DNA from: Plasticicumulans acidivorans
GTDB lineage: Bacteria > Pseudomonadota > Gammaproteobacteria > Competibacterales > Competibacteraceae
Assembly: GCF_003182095.1 (NCBI RefSeq)
Contig: NZ_QGTJ01000001.1
Coordinates: 1 to 64,000 of the forward strand
DNA length: 64,000 nucleotides
Reading direction: 5' to 3'
The notes under the pieces were generated by a model. That model ran no database searches, had not been told where the DNA came from, and saw only the letters and a list, made by a program, of their open reading frames with translations. The translations under genes and the position numbers were made by a program. How positions within the stretch are numbered: position 1 is the stretch's first letter; each line of letters starts with the position of its first letter. Below are positions 36,386-46,570 of this stretch, one piece after another.

Positions 36386-36802
36386 ATGAAGCTCAGCGCA
36401 CGCAACCAGTTCTCCGGCACCGTCAAGGCCATCGAAGTCGGCGCCGTCAATGACGAAGTCGTCGTTGCCATCGGTGACGAGACGCTGACCGCCACGCTGA
36501 CCAAGGACGCCGTCACCAGCCTCGGCCTCGCCGCCGGCGCCCCGGTGACCGCCCTGTTCAAAGCCAGCGCCGTGATCCTCGGCGCCGGCGCCCCGGGCAA
36601 GCTCAGCGCCCGCAACGTGTTCGCCGGCAGCGTCAGTGCGATCAAGGAAGGCGCCGTCAACGCCGAAGTCACGCTGACCACTCCGGCCGGCCTGACCGTC
36701 ACCGCGATCCTCACCGAAGACGCCATCAAAGACCTCGGCCTCGCCGCTGGCAGCCCGGCTTACGCTTTGGTCAAGGCCACCAGCATCATCATCGCTGCCT
36801 GA
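36386..36802 (+). CDS. Tandem molbindin (two Mop / TOBE domains)
   Basis: A 138-residue protein made of two similar Mop domains. The first (about 1-67) begins KLSARNQFSGTVKAIEVGAV and the second (about 72-138) LSARNVFAGSVSAIKEGAVN. Mop domains bind molybdate or tungstate oxyanions and assemble into ring-like storage complexes. GAGGGA lies eight bases before the ATG. No modABC transporter is adjacent, so it appears to be a free-standing molybdate store. Confidence 0.92.
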   Translation: MKLSARNQFSGTVKAIEVGAVNDEVVVAIGDETLTATLTKDAVTSLGLAAGAPVTALFKASAVILGAGAPGKLSARNVFAGSVSAIKEGAVNAEVTLTTPAGLTVTAILTEDAIKDLGLAAGSPAYALVKATSIIIAA

Positions 36803-36825
36803 TCGCAGTCAGCGCTTAATGTTGA

Positions 36826-36857
36826 AAAACCCCGGCTGCGTCGGCAGTCGGGGTTTT
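36826..36857. terminator. Rho-independent terminator after the molbindin gene
   Basis: AAAACCCCG (36826-36834) pairs with CGGGGTTTT (36849-36857). A T-rich tail follows on the plus strand and an A-run gives T residues on the minus strand, so it may work in both directions. It separates the molbindin gene from the CRISPR array. Confidence 0.85.
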
Positions 36858-36988
36858 ATTTTGGGGGATGTTGGTTTGAGTGATGGTGGATGGGATGGAG
36901 AAATTATGATGATATAAAAAACGGTAGACAAAGCCTCATCAGCACTGCGAACTGCGGGAATACAGCATCGAAACGCCACCCGGCGGCG

Positions 36989-37017
36989 CAGCACATCCCC
37001 GCACCTGCGGGGAACTT
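36989..37017 (-). CRISPR. Degenerate terminal repeat (leader-distal end of the array)
   Basis: This 29-base copy differs from the consensus repeat at six positions (2, 4, 5, 15, 28 and 29) but keeps ATCCCCGC and CCTGCGGGGAAC. It is followed by a 32-base spacer (37018-37049) and a perfect repeat. Decay of the last repeat is usual at the old end of an array and confirms the direction of growth. Confidence 0.85.
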
Positions 37018-37091
37018 GTCGCAATTCATGCTGCGATCTCATGGCGGAACGGTTCATCCCCGCGCCTGCGGGGAACGCGAACGCGAATACA

Positions 37092-38165
37092 TGTCAGGTC
37101 CCGGACGGTTCTATAGTAAACCGCAGCTACCCGCTGTTCCTCGCCCGCGCAGTGCTGCAGTCGCTGTGTAACCCCCGTGCGGAGTCCAATCGATGCTGAT
37201 GCGCCTGCACAAGAACGCCCGCACCACCCCGGCGATCCGCGCCGAGTTACGGGCGGCGACGGAACCGGTAGCGGTGCTGGCGCAGCGCTACCGGATCAGT
37301 GAGATGACGGTGCGCAAGTGGCAAGCGCGTGAAGACCCGCTGGACCGCTCCCATACCGCGCACCGGCTGCAGACGACGCTCAGCACAGCCCAGGAAGCGA
37401 TCGTGGTGGAGCTGCGCCGCACCCTGCTGCTGGCGCTTGATGACCTGCCGGTCGTCACCCGCGCTTTCATCAACGCCCGGGTCAGCCGCTCGGGCCTGGA
37501 TCGCTGCCTGCGCCGCTACGGCGTGGCGCGGCTTGAGGACGTGCGCCCGGCGGCATCCGAATCGGACACCCCGCCCAGCGGCTTCAGGCCCTATGACCCG
37601 GGCTACCTGCACGTCGACATCAAATACCTGCCGCAGATGCCCGATGAGCCGGCCCGGCGCTACCTGTACGTCGCCATCGACCGGGCCACGCGCTGGGTGC
37701 ACCTGGAAGTGCTCGATGACCAGAAGGCCGCCACGGCCGCTGGCTTTCTCACGCGCGTACACGAGCGCGCCCCCTTCCACGTGCGCACCGTGCTCACCGA
37801 CAACGCCAAGGCCTTCACCGACCGCTTCTGCGCCACCGGCGAGCGCGACCCCAGCGGCACGCATGTCTTCGACAAGGTTTGTCGCCAGCAACAGATCGAA
37901 CACCGTCTGATCCCGCCACGGCATCCGCAGACCAACGGTATGCTCGAACGCTTCAACGGGCGTATCAGCGAGGTACTCGCCGGCACGCGCTTTGTCAGCG
38001 GCGCGGATCTGCACAGCACGTTGACGCGTTATCTGTGGCTCTACAATTACCGCATTCCACAGAAAGCGCTGGGTCATGTGACACCGCTCGAGGCGCTGAA
38101 GCAGTGGCAGAAAAACAGGCCGGAATTATTCAGAAAGCAGGTCAGGAATCAGCCGGGACCTGACA
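37092..38165 (+). mobile_element. IS481-family insertion sequence inside a CRISPR spacer
   Basis: A 1074-base element with terminal inverted repeats TGTCAGGTCCCGG (37092-37104) and CCGGGACCTGACA (38153-38165) and TGT...ACA ends, as in IS481. It is flanked by a 6-base target duplication AATACA (37086-37091 and 38166-38171). Removing the element and one copy of the duplication restores a spacer of exactly 32 bases (37079-37091 joined to 38172-38190). The element therefore inserted into a finished array. It encodes one transposase on the plus strand, opposite to array transcription. Confidence 0.95.
37193..38165 (+). CDS. IS481-family transposase (DDE), frame open into the array
   Basis: The IS encodes about 324 residues: an N-terminal HTH (about 25-50, VLAQRYRISEMTVRKWQAR), then an RNase-H-like DDE integrase core with Asp in YLHVDIKYLP and VLTDNAKAF and the final Glu in NGMLERFNGR. 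The C-terminus reaches the right inverted repeat (NQPGPD). The IS carries no stop codon in this frame, so translation would continue through the CRISPR repeats to a stop at 38843-38845, giving a 550-residue product with a meaningless repetitive tail. GGAG lies eight bases before ATG 37193. All catalytic motifs are present; activity with the tail is unknown. Confidence 0.88.
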
Positions 38166-40356
38166 AATACATGAAATTCATTGAATTCGGCGGTTCATCC
38201 CCGCGCCTGCGGGGAACGCGTTTTCTTTGGAAATCGTCACGATTACTCAGGACGGTTCATCCCCGCGCCTGCGGGGAACGCATCCGGAATCAATTCAACC
38301 CTAATAGCACGGGCGGTTCATCCCCGCGCCTGCGGGGAACGCTCTGCTGGTATGACCTACGCCACCGCCCCCGACGGTTCATCCCCGCGCCTGCGGGGAA
38401 CGCCGAAACACCCGCTTCTATCGGCTCAATTCCAGCGGTTCATCCCCGCGCCTGCGGGGAACGCTCCCCTGGAGATGGTGGTGGCGGTGTATTCCGCGGT
38501 TCATCCCCGCGCCTGCGGGGAACGCTGGGCGTCGGGCCTGCACACCGCAGGAAACTCCGGTTCATCCCCGCGCCTGCGGGGAACGCACGCTTTTGGAGGC
38601 GGCGTCGACGCAATCAAAACGGTTCATCCCCGCGCCTGCGGGGAACGCTGTCGATCCAGTCGTCCATGTACTCGACCAGACGGTTCATCCCCGCGCCTGC
38701 GGGGAACGCGAGCGCCAGCGCCCAGAATCGGTCCGCATGGCCGGTTCATCCCCGCGCCTGCGGGGAACGCGCGAGCGCGTCCAGCGTCTCGTTGTCCTCG
38801 ACCGGTTCATCCCCGCGCCTGCGGGGAACGCCGAACGGTCGGTAGTCGACAGCTCGGGTCTCCCGGTTCATCCCCGCGCCTGCGGGGAACGCAGCCCGTC
38901 GTGCTGAGTCAACGCGCTAAACAACGGTTCATCCCCGCGCCTGCGGGGAACGCTGCGATTTGCGTTCGATTTGGCCGGATTCGATCGGTTCATCCCCGCG
39001 CCTGCGGGGAACGCAAGACCGGCCTTAATAGCCCTATTCACAGGGCCGGTTCATCCCCGCGCCTGCGGGGAACGCGCATCGGATTTCATCGCTACAGCTG
39101 GATTGGCCGGTTCATCCCCGCGCCTGCGGGGAACGCCGCTGTTGCCGGCGCGGCCAGCTGCTCGATGCCGGTTCATCCCCGCGCCTGCGGGGAACGCCAG
39201 ATTTGGCGCGCGCTGGTTGAGGCTGGAGTCGGTTCATCCCCGCGCCTGCGGGGAACGCATCGCTGCAATTAGGCGGATAAACGATGAGCGCGGTTCATCC
39301 CCGCGCCTGCGGGGAACGCTCGTTGAGGATCGCCTCCTTGTTGACCGACTCCGGTTCATCCCCGCGCCTGCGGGGAACGCATAAACGTGAAATACAAAGG
39401 CCGCGCAAAAATCGGTTCATCCCCGCGCCTGCGGGGAACGCATTCATCACGAAAACATGAGAGCCCTCCATCCCGGTTCATCCCCGCGCCTGCGGGGAAC
39501 GCTGCTGTTGTTTCGTTGGGGGGTCATGAATTTGCGGTTCATCCCCGCGCCTGCGGGGAACGCGCACGCCAATCGAAGGGGGGCGCACGGTACAACGGTT
39601 CATCCCCGCGCCTGCGGGGAACGCTCAGTTGATTTCAGGCCAGTGTATTGGTGATCCGGTTCATCCCCGCGCCTGCGGGGAACGCGCGTGATTGTCCGCC
39701 TACGTCAGATGATTGGCAGGTTCATCCCCGCGCCTGCGGGGAACGCTATCCATCAGGAGCAGCACCAACTGCACCAGGCGGTTCATCCCCGCGCCTGCGG
39801 GGAACGCCCGGCTTTTACTGTGAGGTCGTCTGATGTGGCCGGTTCATCCCCGCGCCTGCGGGGAACGCTCCTGTTTTTTATAGTGGTATTGATGGCCTCA
39901 CGGTTCATCCCCGCGCCTGCGGGGAACGCCCTATGCAGTTCGCTTGTGATCAGGCTTCTATCGGTTCATCCCCGCGCCTGCGGGGAACGCAACGCATCAC
40001 AAACCCCCCTTATCATCAGAATCGGTTCATCCCCGCGCCTGCGGGGAACGCCCGCCGGCTCCGGCTGGCCCGCCATATGCTCACGGTTCATCCCCGCGCC
40101 TGCGGGGAACGCCCTACCTGATCAGCGAGCGGATCGCGCCGAAGCGGTTCATCCCCGCGCCTGCGGGGAACGCGGAGAAATGCCACCGCAGGAGACGTTC
40201 GGCGTCGGTTCATCCCCGCGCCTGCGGGGAACGCCTCGCCCGCTCTGTTGATTCTGTTTCCACTGTCGGTTCATCCCCGCGCCTGCGGGGAACGCGAGTT
40301 AAAATTCGTGCGATAAGAGTTGAGTTGCGGTTCATCCCCGCGCCTGCGGGGAACGC

Positions 40357-40449
40357 TTTTTTGATTTAGATCCCTCTTTTGTTTCTGACGGTTCATCCCC
40401 GCGCCTGCGGGGAACGCTTTTTTGATTTAGATCCCTCTTTTGTTTCTGA
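40357..40449 (-). repeat. Duplicated CRISPR spacer (two identical neighbours)
   Basis: Spacers 40357-40388 and 40418-40449 are identical over all 32 bases (TTTTTTGATTTAGATCCCTC at the left end) and are separated by one repeat (40389-40417). This is a duplication of one repeat-spacer unit. Confidence 0.95.
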
Positions 40450-42006
40450 CGGTTCATCCCCGCGCCTGCGGGGAACGCGTAGTTCGCCTTTGGCGGCTGC
40501 TCTCGATCGGCGGTTCATCCCCGCGCCTGCGGGGAACGCAAAAAAATCCAGATCAATACCGTCTCAATGTCCGGTTCATCCCCGCGCCTGCGGGGAACGC
40601 TCGACCACTACCACCGATTCCCCACCCTCGCCAGGTTCATCCCCGCGCCTGCGGGGAACGCCCGCTAATTGCTGCTGAGCGGTAGACTCACGCGCGGTTC
40701 ATCCCCGCGCCTGCGGGGAACGCTGACTGATCTGTGGCGTTATGCTCTGAATGTTCGGTTCATCCCCGCGCCTGCGGGGAACGCCGGTGGAGGGGGAAAG
40801 ACCTAAACCCCTCCACCGGTTCATCCCCGCGCCTGCGGGGAACGCGATTGATAGAGCTTTGCGTGACCGAAATGCTTCGGTTCATCCCCGCGCCTGCGGG
40901 GAACGCGATACCGAGGCGGTCGTCAACGGGCTGGTCAGCGGTTCATCCCCGCGCCTGCGGGGAACGCTAGTTCTGCTAGCCGTGATTTGTCGGATGGATC
41001 GGTTCATCCCCGCGCCTGCGGGGAACGCTATTTTTTTTTCATCCTGCGAAGGGCGATAAACGGTTCATCCCCGCGCCTGCGGGGAACGCGCAATTACAGC
41101 ACGCGTGGTGTTTATAGAGTTCGGTTCATCCCCGCGCCTGCGGGGAACGCTGCTGCCCGCGCCTCAGAAATAGCACCGGACTCGGTTCATCCCCGCGCCT
41201 GCGGGGAACGCGCGTGCTGCCGCATACGCGATCGCTCGCTGCGCGGTTCATCCCCGCGCCTGCGGGGAACGCGGCAATCCAATTAATGCCAGATATTAAA
41301 GCGTCCGGTTCATCCCCGCGCCTGCGGGGAACGCTTCCGCAGCCTCAGAACGAACTTGCGAAATAGCGGTTCATCCCCGCGCCTGCGGGGAACGCGGGTC
41401 TGATGTCCACCGCGGGTGGACTGCTCTCGGTTCATCCCCGCGCCTGCGGGGAACGCCTATACTCAGCAGGGGACTAGAGTTGATGTTCCGGTTCATCCCC
41501 GCGCCTGCGGGGAACGCACTCTTGAGGCCAAGAAGCGCGATAAGGTTGACGGTTCATCCCCGCGCCTGCGGGGAACGCGCGTGGTCGCACAGTTTGATTT
41601 TTTTTGCTATCGGTTCATCCCCGCGCCTGCGGGGAACGCGCAGCCATTTTGACCAGCAGCCGCATACTTAACGGTTCATCCCCGCGCCTGCGGGGAACGC
41701 AACAACAGGGATATAACCCCGATTCATCCAGCCGGTTCATCCCCGCGCCTGCGGGGAACGCGCGGAGATGGGGGATGGGGGAACGATTCACGGCCGGTTC
41801 ATCCCCGCGCCTGCGGGGAACGCTCCAGCGTCTTTTGATTTGATTCATATCGATACGGTTCATCCCCGCGCCTGCGGGGAACGCATCGCACGCACCTCTG
41901 TACTAAGCTGTCAGCGCGGTTCATCCCCGCGCCTGCGGGGAACGCGATCAGGCGCAGTGGACGCTCCTGTAACACGTCGGTTCATCCCCGCGCCTGCGGG
42001 GAACGC

Positions 42007-42184
42007 ACTTCCTCCATCTCATTGAAAAACAAGGCGGAAAAAGCGGGTAAAAAATCCACCGAACAAAAGCCGGAACCGGCGGCGTTCATGCGGTGGCCGG
42101 GAGTTTATACAACAGGCTGATTTTTAAAGAAATACACCTTGAGCACCAGAACGGTGCCGCGGTGGCCACCGGAGCACGGGGCGC
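42007..42184 (-). promoter_or_regulatory. CRISPR leader
   Basis: This 178-base AT-richer region lies between cas2 and the newest repeat. On the minus strand it contains a -10-like TATAAA (complement of 42103-42108) and an IHF-consensus match AATCAGCCTGTTG (complement of 42110-42122). IHF bends the leader during spacer integration in type I-E systems, though in E. coli the site is closer to the first repeat. Purine- and T-rich tracts fill the last 50 bases. Confidence 0.7.
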
Positions 42185-43373
<1,189 letters not shown>

Positions 43374-43389
43374 CGCTCATCCCTCCCGG

Positions 43390-44070
43390 CTACAGCCGCC
43401 GCACCAGCAGCAGGCCACAGCCAAAGCCCTTGGCCGGACCGATGCCGTGCAGCAGTGCATGCTGCAGACGCTCGGCATCGGTCACGCGCAGTACGCCGCG
43501 GTAGTCGAGCGTGCTGAAGGTGATGGCACGCGGCGCGCCCGGCTTGTGCAGCCGGTGCTGGGTGTAGGCGTCGGCGATCACGCTGTCGAGCGCGAAGCCA
43601 TGCTCGGCCGCGCGCTGGCCGTCGCGACCGTTCAGCCACTGGCTGCCGGCGCGCGCGACGCGCTCGGCCTCGCCGGCCTCGGGCAGGCTGCGGCGGGCAT
43701 CCATCACCACGTCGTGGCGCACCGCCCGTCCCTTGCCATCCGCCTCGCGGCCGCGGGCGACCGTCGGATTGGCGCGCAGCGTAAAGCCCAGGCGCTCGCC
43801 GACGCGCAACTGCGGCAGATACGGCTTGCTGCGCACCCGCCATCCGGCCACGTCGCTGCGCGGCGCGCGCGCCGAGACGACGTAAAACGCCAGCCGCCCG
43901 TCGGCCAGGCGGTGATAGAGAAAATCGCGGTGCGCCGGCGGCTCGGTGCGCTCGAACAACTGCCACATGGCCTGATGCAGGCCATAACCGCCACCGGCGA
44001 GCAGCCGGCGCAGCGCCGGCGCGTCGCCCTGCTGCGGCTGCCATTCGACCTGGCTGAAATAGGCGCTCAT
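43390..44070 (-). CDS. cas6e: Cas6e (CasE), crRNA-processing endonuclease
   Basis: A 226-residue protein of two ferredoxin-like folds. The catalytic His region is GYGLHQAMWQLF (about 29-40) and the glycine-rich loop GIGPAKGFGCGLLLV is at the C-terminus. It cuts each repeat of the pre-crRNA after the hairpin and stays bound to the crRNA. The ATG overlaps the cas5 stop by four bases. Confidence 0.94.
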   Translation of the reverse strand: MSAYFSQVEWQPQQGDAPALRRLLAGGGYGLHQAMWQLFERTEPPAHRDFLYHRLADGRLAFYVVSARAPRSDVAGWRVRSKPYLPQLRVGERLGFTLRANPTVARGREADGKGRAVRHDVVMDARRSLPEAGEAERVARAGSQWLNGRDGQRAAEHGFALDSVIADAYTQHRLHKPGAPRAITFSTLDYRGVLRVTDAERLQHALLHGIGPAKGFGCGLLLVRRL

Positions 44071-44810
44071 GACGACGCTCCCGGCCCGGCCATCCGCGCC
44101 TGCGCCTCGCTGCGTTCGCCGAACTGCCAGCGCCGCCGGCTGCGCGGCTGATCGCGGCGCAGCACCGTCATCTGCGCCGCCAGGGCCGTCGGTGCATCGA
44201 GCTCCCAGCACAGCAGCGGCGTCGATGCGGGATCGAACGGCCCGGCCTCGTCCAGCCATTCATCAGGAAAACGCGCGGCGGCGAAGGCGGCTTCCAGCGT
44301 CGCCGCGTCGAGGCACTGCGCGCACAGCGGCAGCGCCGGCGGGCAGGACTTGCGGCCGAGATACAGCGCGAAACGCGGCCGCCGCAGGGCCGCGGCCAGC
44401 GCGGCGAGCGGCTGCGGCGCCCCGCTGCGCGCCCACAGCGCGACGCGGGCGAGCGCGTCGCAGCGGTATTCGCGAAACGACAGGATGGTGTTGAGATCGG
44501 CCCGCGCCGGCGCCAGCTCGTCGCGGCGGGTCAGCAGCGGCCGGCCCTTGAGCGCCACCCGCGAGGGCACCTGCGCAGTGTGGTAGTCGCGCAGCAGCGC
44601 GCCTTCCTGATCGATGCACAGCGCGCAGCCGTAGCCCTCGGCCAGCGCCGCCAGCGCGGCTTCTTCTTCACGGCGGATGCCGAGGGCGGCGGCGAGCAGA
44701 CCGACGATCGCCGACTTGCTCGGATACGGATCGGACGGCCGCTCCTGGCCGACGGCCACGCGGCCCCAGGCGGCGAGCGGCGCATACAGGCGAAAGACGA
44801 GAAACTCCAT
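44067..44810 (-). CDS. cas5e: Cas5e (CasD), Cascade subunit
   Basis: A 247-residue Cas5e. The opening FLVFRLYAPLAAWGRVAVG and KSAIVGLLAAALGIRR match the family. It caps the 5' handle of the crRNA in Cascade. Located four bases after cas7e; overlaps cas6e. Confidence 0.94.
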   Translation of the reverse strand: MEFLVFRLYAPLAAWGRVAVGQERPSDPYPSKSAIVGLLAAALGIRREEEAALAALAEGYGCALCIDQEGALLRDYHTAQVPSRVALKGRPLLTRRDELAPARADLNTILSFREYRCDALARVALWARSGAPQPLAALAAALRRPRFALYLGRKSCPPALPLCAQCLDAATLEAAFAAARFPDEWLDEAGPFDPASTPLLCWELDAPTALAAQMTVLRRDQPRSRRRWQFGERSEAQARMAGPGASS

Positions 44811-44814
44811 CGCC

Positions 44815-45909
44815 TCAGTCCTCGACGGCGAACGTCTGCAAGTCCGCCAGGCTGCCTTCGCCGCTCAGCGCATCGAGTTCGGCGCTGGCGGCCGCGCAGG
44901 GGCCGTAGACCTGATCCATGCGCGCGCGGGCAGTGCGCAGCGCCGCGATCGCGTCAGTCAGCAGATCGCTGCCGGCGATCGCCTTGAGGAAAGCCACCGA
45001 CAGCTGCCGCGGCTGATCATCGCCCTTCTCCGCCAGCACGTAGGAGGCGCGAGCGCGTGAGGCAAAGCTGTTCTGCTTGCCGGTCGGCGCCACCTTGGCG
45101 GCGGCTTCGAGCAGCGCCGCCAGCGCCTGCCCGGCCAGCGCCCGATCGCCACCGAGGTTGTCGAGCAGCAGTTCGCGGTCGATGCACAGGTAGAGGTAGA
45201 ACACCGCCGCGCCGAATTCGGTCTCGCCGACATGGCCGGCGCCGGCGTCCTCATCGTGGCGGTTGAGATCGTCGACAGCGGTGAAGTAGTCGTCCTCGAC
45301 CGTGCACTTGTGCACGGCGATGGCGTGCGCCACCTGGGCGGCGGCTTCGACGTTGGCCGCCGGCGTATCGGCGAGCATGCGACCGAACAGCGCGATGTCG
45401 ACGGCGCTGCGCGGGGCGCGCAGCGGCGCCAGATCGGCCTCCTGCGGCGCGCGCTGTTCGGCGATCAGCACCTCCAGCAAGGCGTTGATCGCCGCGCGCT
45501 CCTCGGGGCTGAAATGCGCGAGCTGTTCGATTTCGAGCTCCGCGAGCGGCTTTTCCTTGTCGGCTTTTTTCAGCTTGCCGAAACGCGCGGCGATGTCCGC
45601 GGCCCACTCCAGCGCCCGCTTCTCGGCGATGCCGCCGGCGCGCAGGCGCTGGTAGATCTCGACGCCCATGCGCTTGGTACGGGTGCCCGTATGCGCACCG
45701 TCGGCGGCGGCCTCCTGCAGGCCGAGCGGCCGGCCGAAGGCGGCGGCGAACACGTCCGAGGTGCGCCAGGCACGCTTGAGGCTCTGCGACGACACGCGCA
45801 GCCGCGTGCTGCCGCCCATCAGCACCGTCTTCGGTCGCCCGGAATCGTCGCGGTTGAGGTTGGCCGGACCGTAGTGCGTCAGCAGATGCAGTTGCAGAAA
45901 GCGGTTCAT
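44815..45909 (-). CDS. cas7e: Cas7e (CasC), Cascade backbone subunit
   Basis: A 364-residue protein (E. coli 363). Family motifs: LQLHLLTHYGPANLNRDDSG, KRAWRTSDVF and the thumb/palm region. Six copies coat the spacer part of the crRNA. ATG 45909 is preceded by AGGAG; upstream open frame is not family-like. Confidence 0.95.
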   Translation of the reverse strand: MNRFLQLHLLTHYGPANLNRDDSGRPKTVLMGGSTRLRVSSQSLKRAWRTSDVFAAAFGRPLGLQEAAADGAHTGTRTKRMGVEIYQRLRAGGIAEKRALEWAADIAARFGKLKKADKEKPLAELEIEQLAHFSPEERAAINALLEVLIAEQRAPQEADLAPLRAPRSAVDIALFGRMLADTPAANVEAAAQVAHAIAVHKCTVEDDYFTAVDDLNRHDEDAGAGHVGETEFGAAVFYLYLCIDRELLLDNLGGDRALAGQALAALLEAAAKVAPTGKQNSFASRARASYVLAEKGDDQPRQLSVAFLKAIAGSDLLTDAIAALRTARARMDQVYGPCAAASAELDALSGEGSLADLQTFAVED

Positions 45910-45964
45910 GGAAACAGCTCCTTGTTGCGGAGAACGGCGGCAGACCGCCGCAAAACGGATGGCA

Positions 45965-46570
45965 TTACTCGCTCGCCGGCGCCGCCGGCTGCGCGAAATA
46001 GGCGTAGGCCCAGGCTTTGCGCCGGCGCTCGTCCCAGCGCCACAGGGCGTTGGCCAGGTCGAAGACATCGACGCTCAGCCCGGCCTGCTCCAGCAGCGCC
46101 AGCGCGCGGCGCAGCGGCCGCAGCAGCTCGGTCGGCGTATCGAGGTTGAGCAGGCGCTTGAAGCGCTGTTCGGAGATGCAGGCTTCGCGCTGGGCGACGC
46201 TCTTGCGCATGCTGCGCGGCAGCGCCTCGGCCGTGCCGCTGCCGGCGCCGTGATTGCGCTCCGGGCGCACCTCGGCGAGCAGCACGGCGATCGGCCACAA
46301 GCGGTCGCGATCGCTGTAGGTGCGCCCGGCGGTATCGAAAAAAGCCATGTCCGCCGCGCGCGCCGCTGCGGCGACGGCATCGCCGAGGCGGTAAAAAGCG
46401 CGCAGCGCCTCGATGTCACCGCTGCACACGGCCTCCTCCAGACTGAAGGCGCGACGCAGCGCCGCGCGCTCGCCACGGCGCTGCTCGTGCAGATCGCGCC
46501 ACCACGCTTCCAGCGCGACGCCGACGGCGTTATCCGGCGCGAAGCGTAACCAGGTCTGTTTCTCGCTCAT
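45965..46570 (-). CDS. cse2: Cse2 (CasB, Cas11e), Cascade small subunit
   Basis: A 201-residue helical, Arg-rich protein (E. coli 160) with the family signature AALRRAFSLEEA and a conserved C-terminal RRKAWAYAYF. Two copies stabilise the R-loop in Cascade. Overlaps cse1 by four bases; separated from cas7e by 55 bases. It is about 40 residues longer than E. coli Cse2. Confidence 0.9.
   Translation of the reverse strand: MSEKQTWLRFAPDNAVGVALEAWWRDLHEQRRGERAALRRAFSLEEAVCSGDIEALRAFYRLGDAVAAAARAADMAFFDTAGRTYSDRDRLWPIAVLLAEVRPERNHGAGSGTAEALPRSMRKSVAQREACISEQRFKRLLNLDTPTELLRPLRRALALLEQAGLSVDVFDLANALWRWDERRRKAWAYAYFAQPAAPASE

Larger units (their letters stand above)
36989..42006 (-). CRISPR. Type I-E CRISPR array, 65 repeats, interrupted by an IS481 element
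   Basis: The repeat is 29 bases, begins CGGTTCATCCCCG and ends CTGCGGGGAACGC as written on the plus strand, and forms a stem CCCCGC/GCGGGG. Its similarity to the E. coli type I-E repeat sets the transcription direction as minus. I count 63 repeats from 38191 to 42006, one at 37050-37078 left of the IS, and a degenerate terminal one at 36989-37017: 65 repeats and 64 spacers, one split. Nearly all spacers are 32 bases; five are 33. All internal repeats look identical except the first base of two. The leader is at 42007-42184 next to cas2. Confidence 0.97.

Noticed and set aside
36803-36988. A second leader or cas gene on the left side of the array
   Set aside because: The stretch holds a terminator and unremarkable sequence; the terminal repeat is decayed, as expected for the old end.
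38181-41843. Many plus-strand open frames across the array encoding repeated VHPRACGER, RFIPAPAGNA and GSSPRLRGT motifs
   Set aside because: These are the three-frame translations of the CRISPR repeat. They have no ribosome-binding sites and are a familiar annotation artefact.
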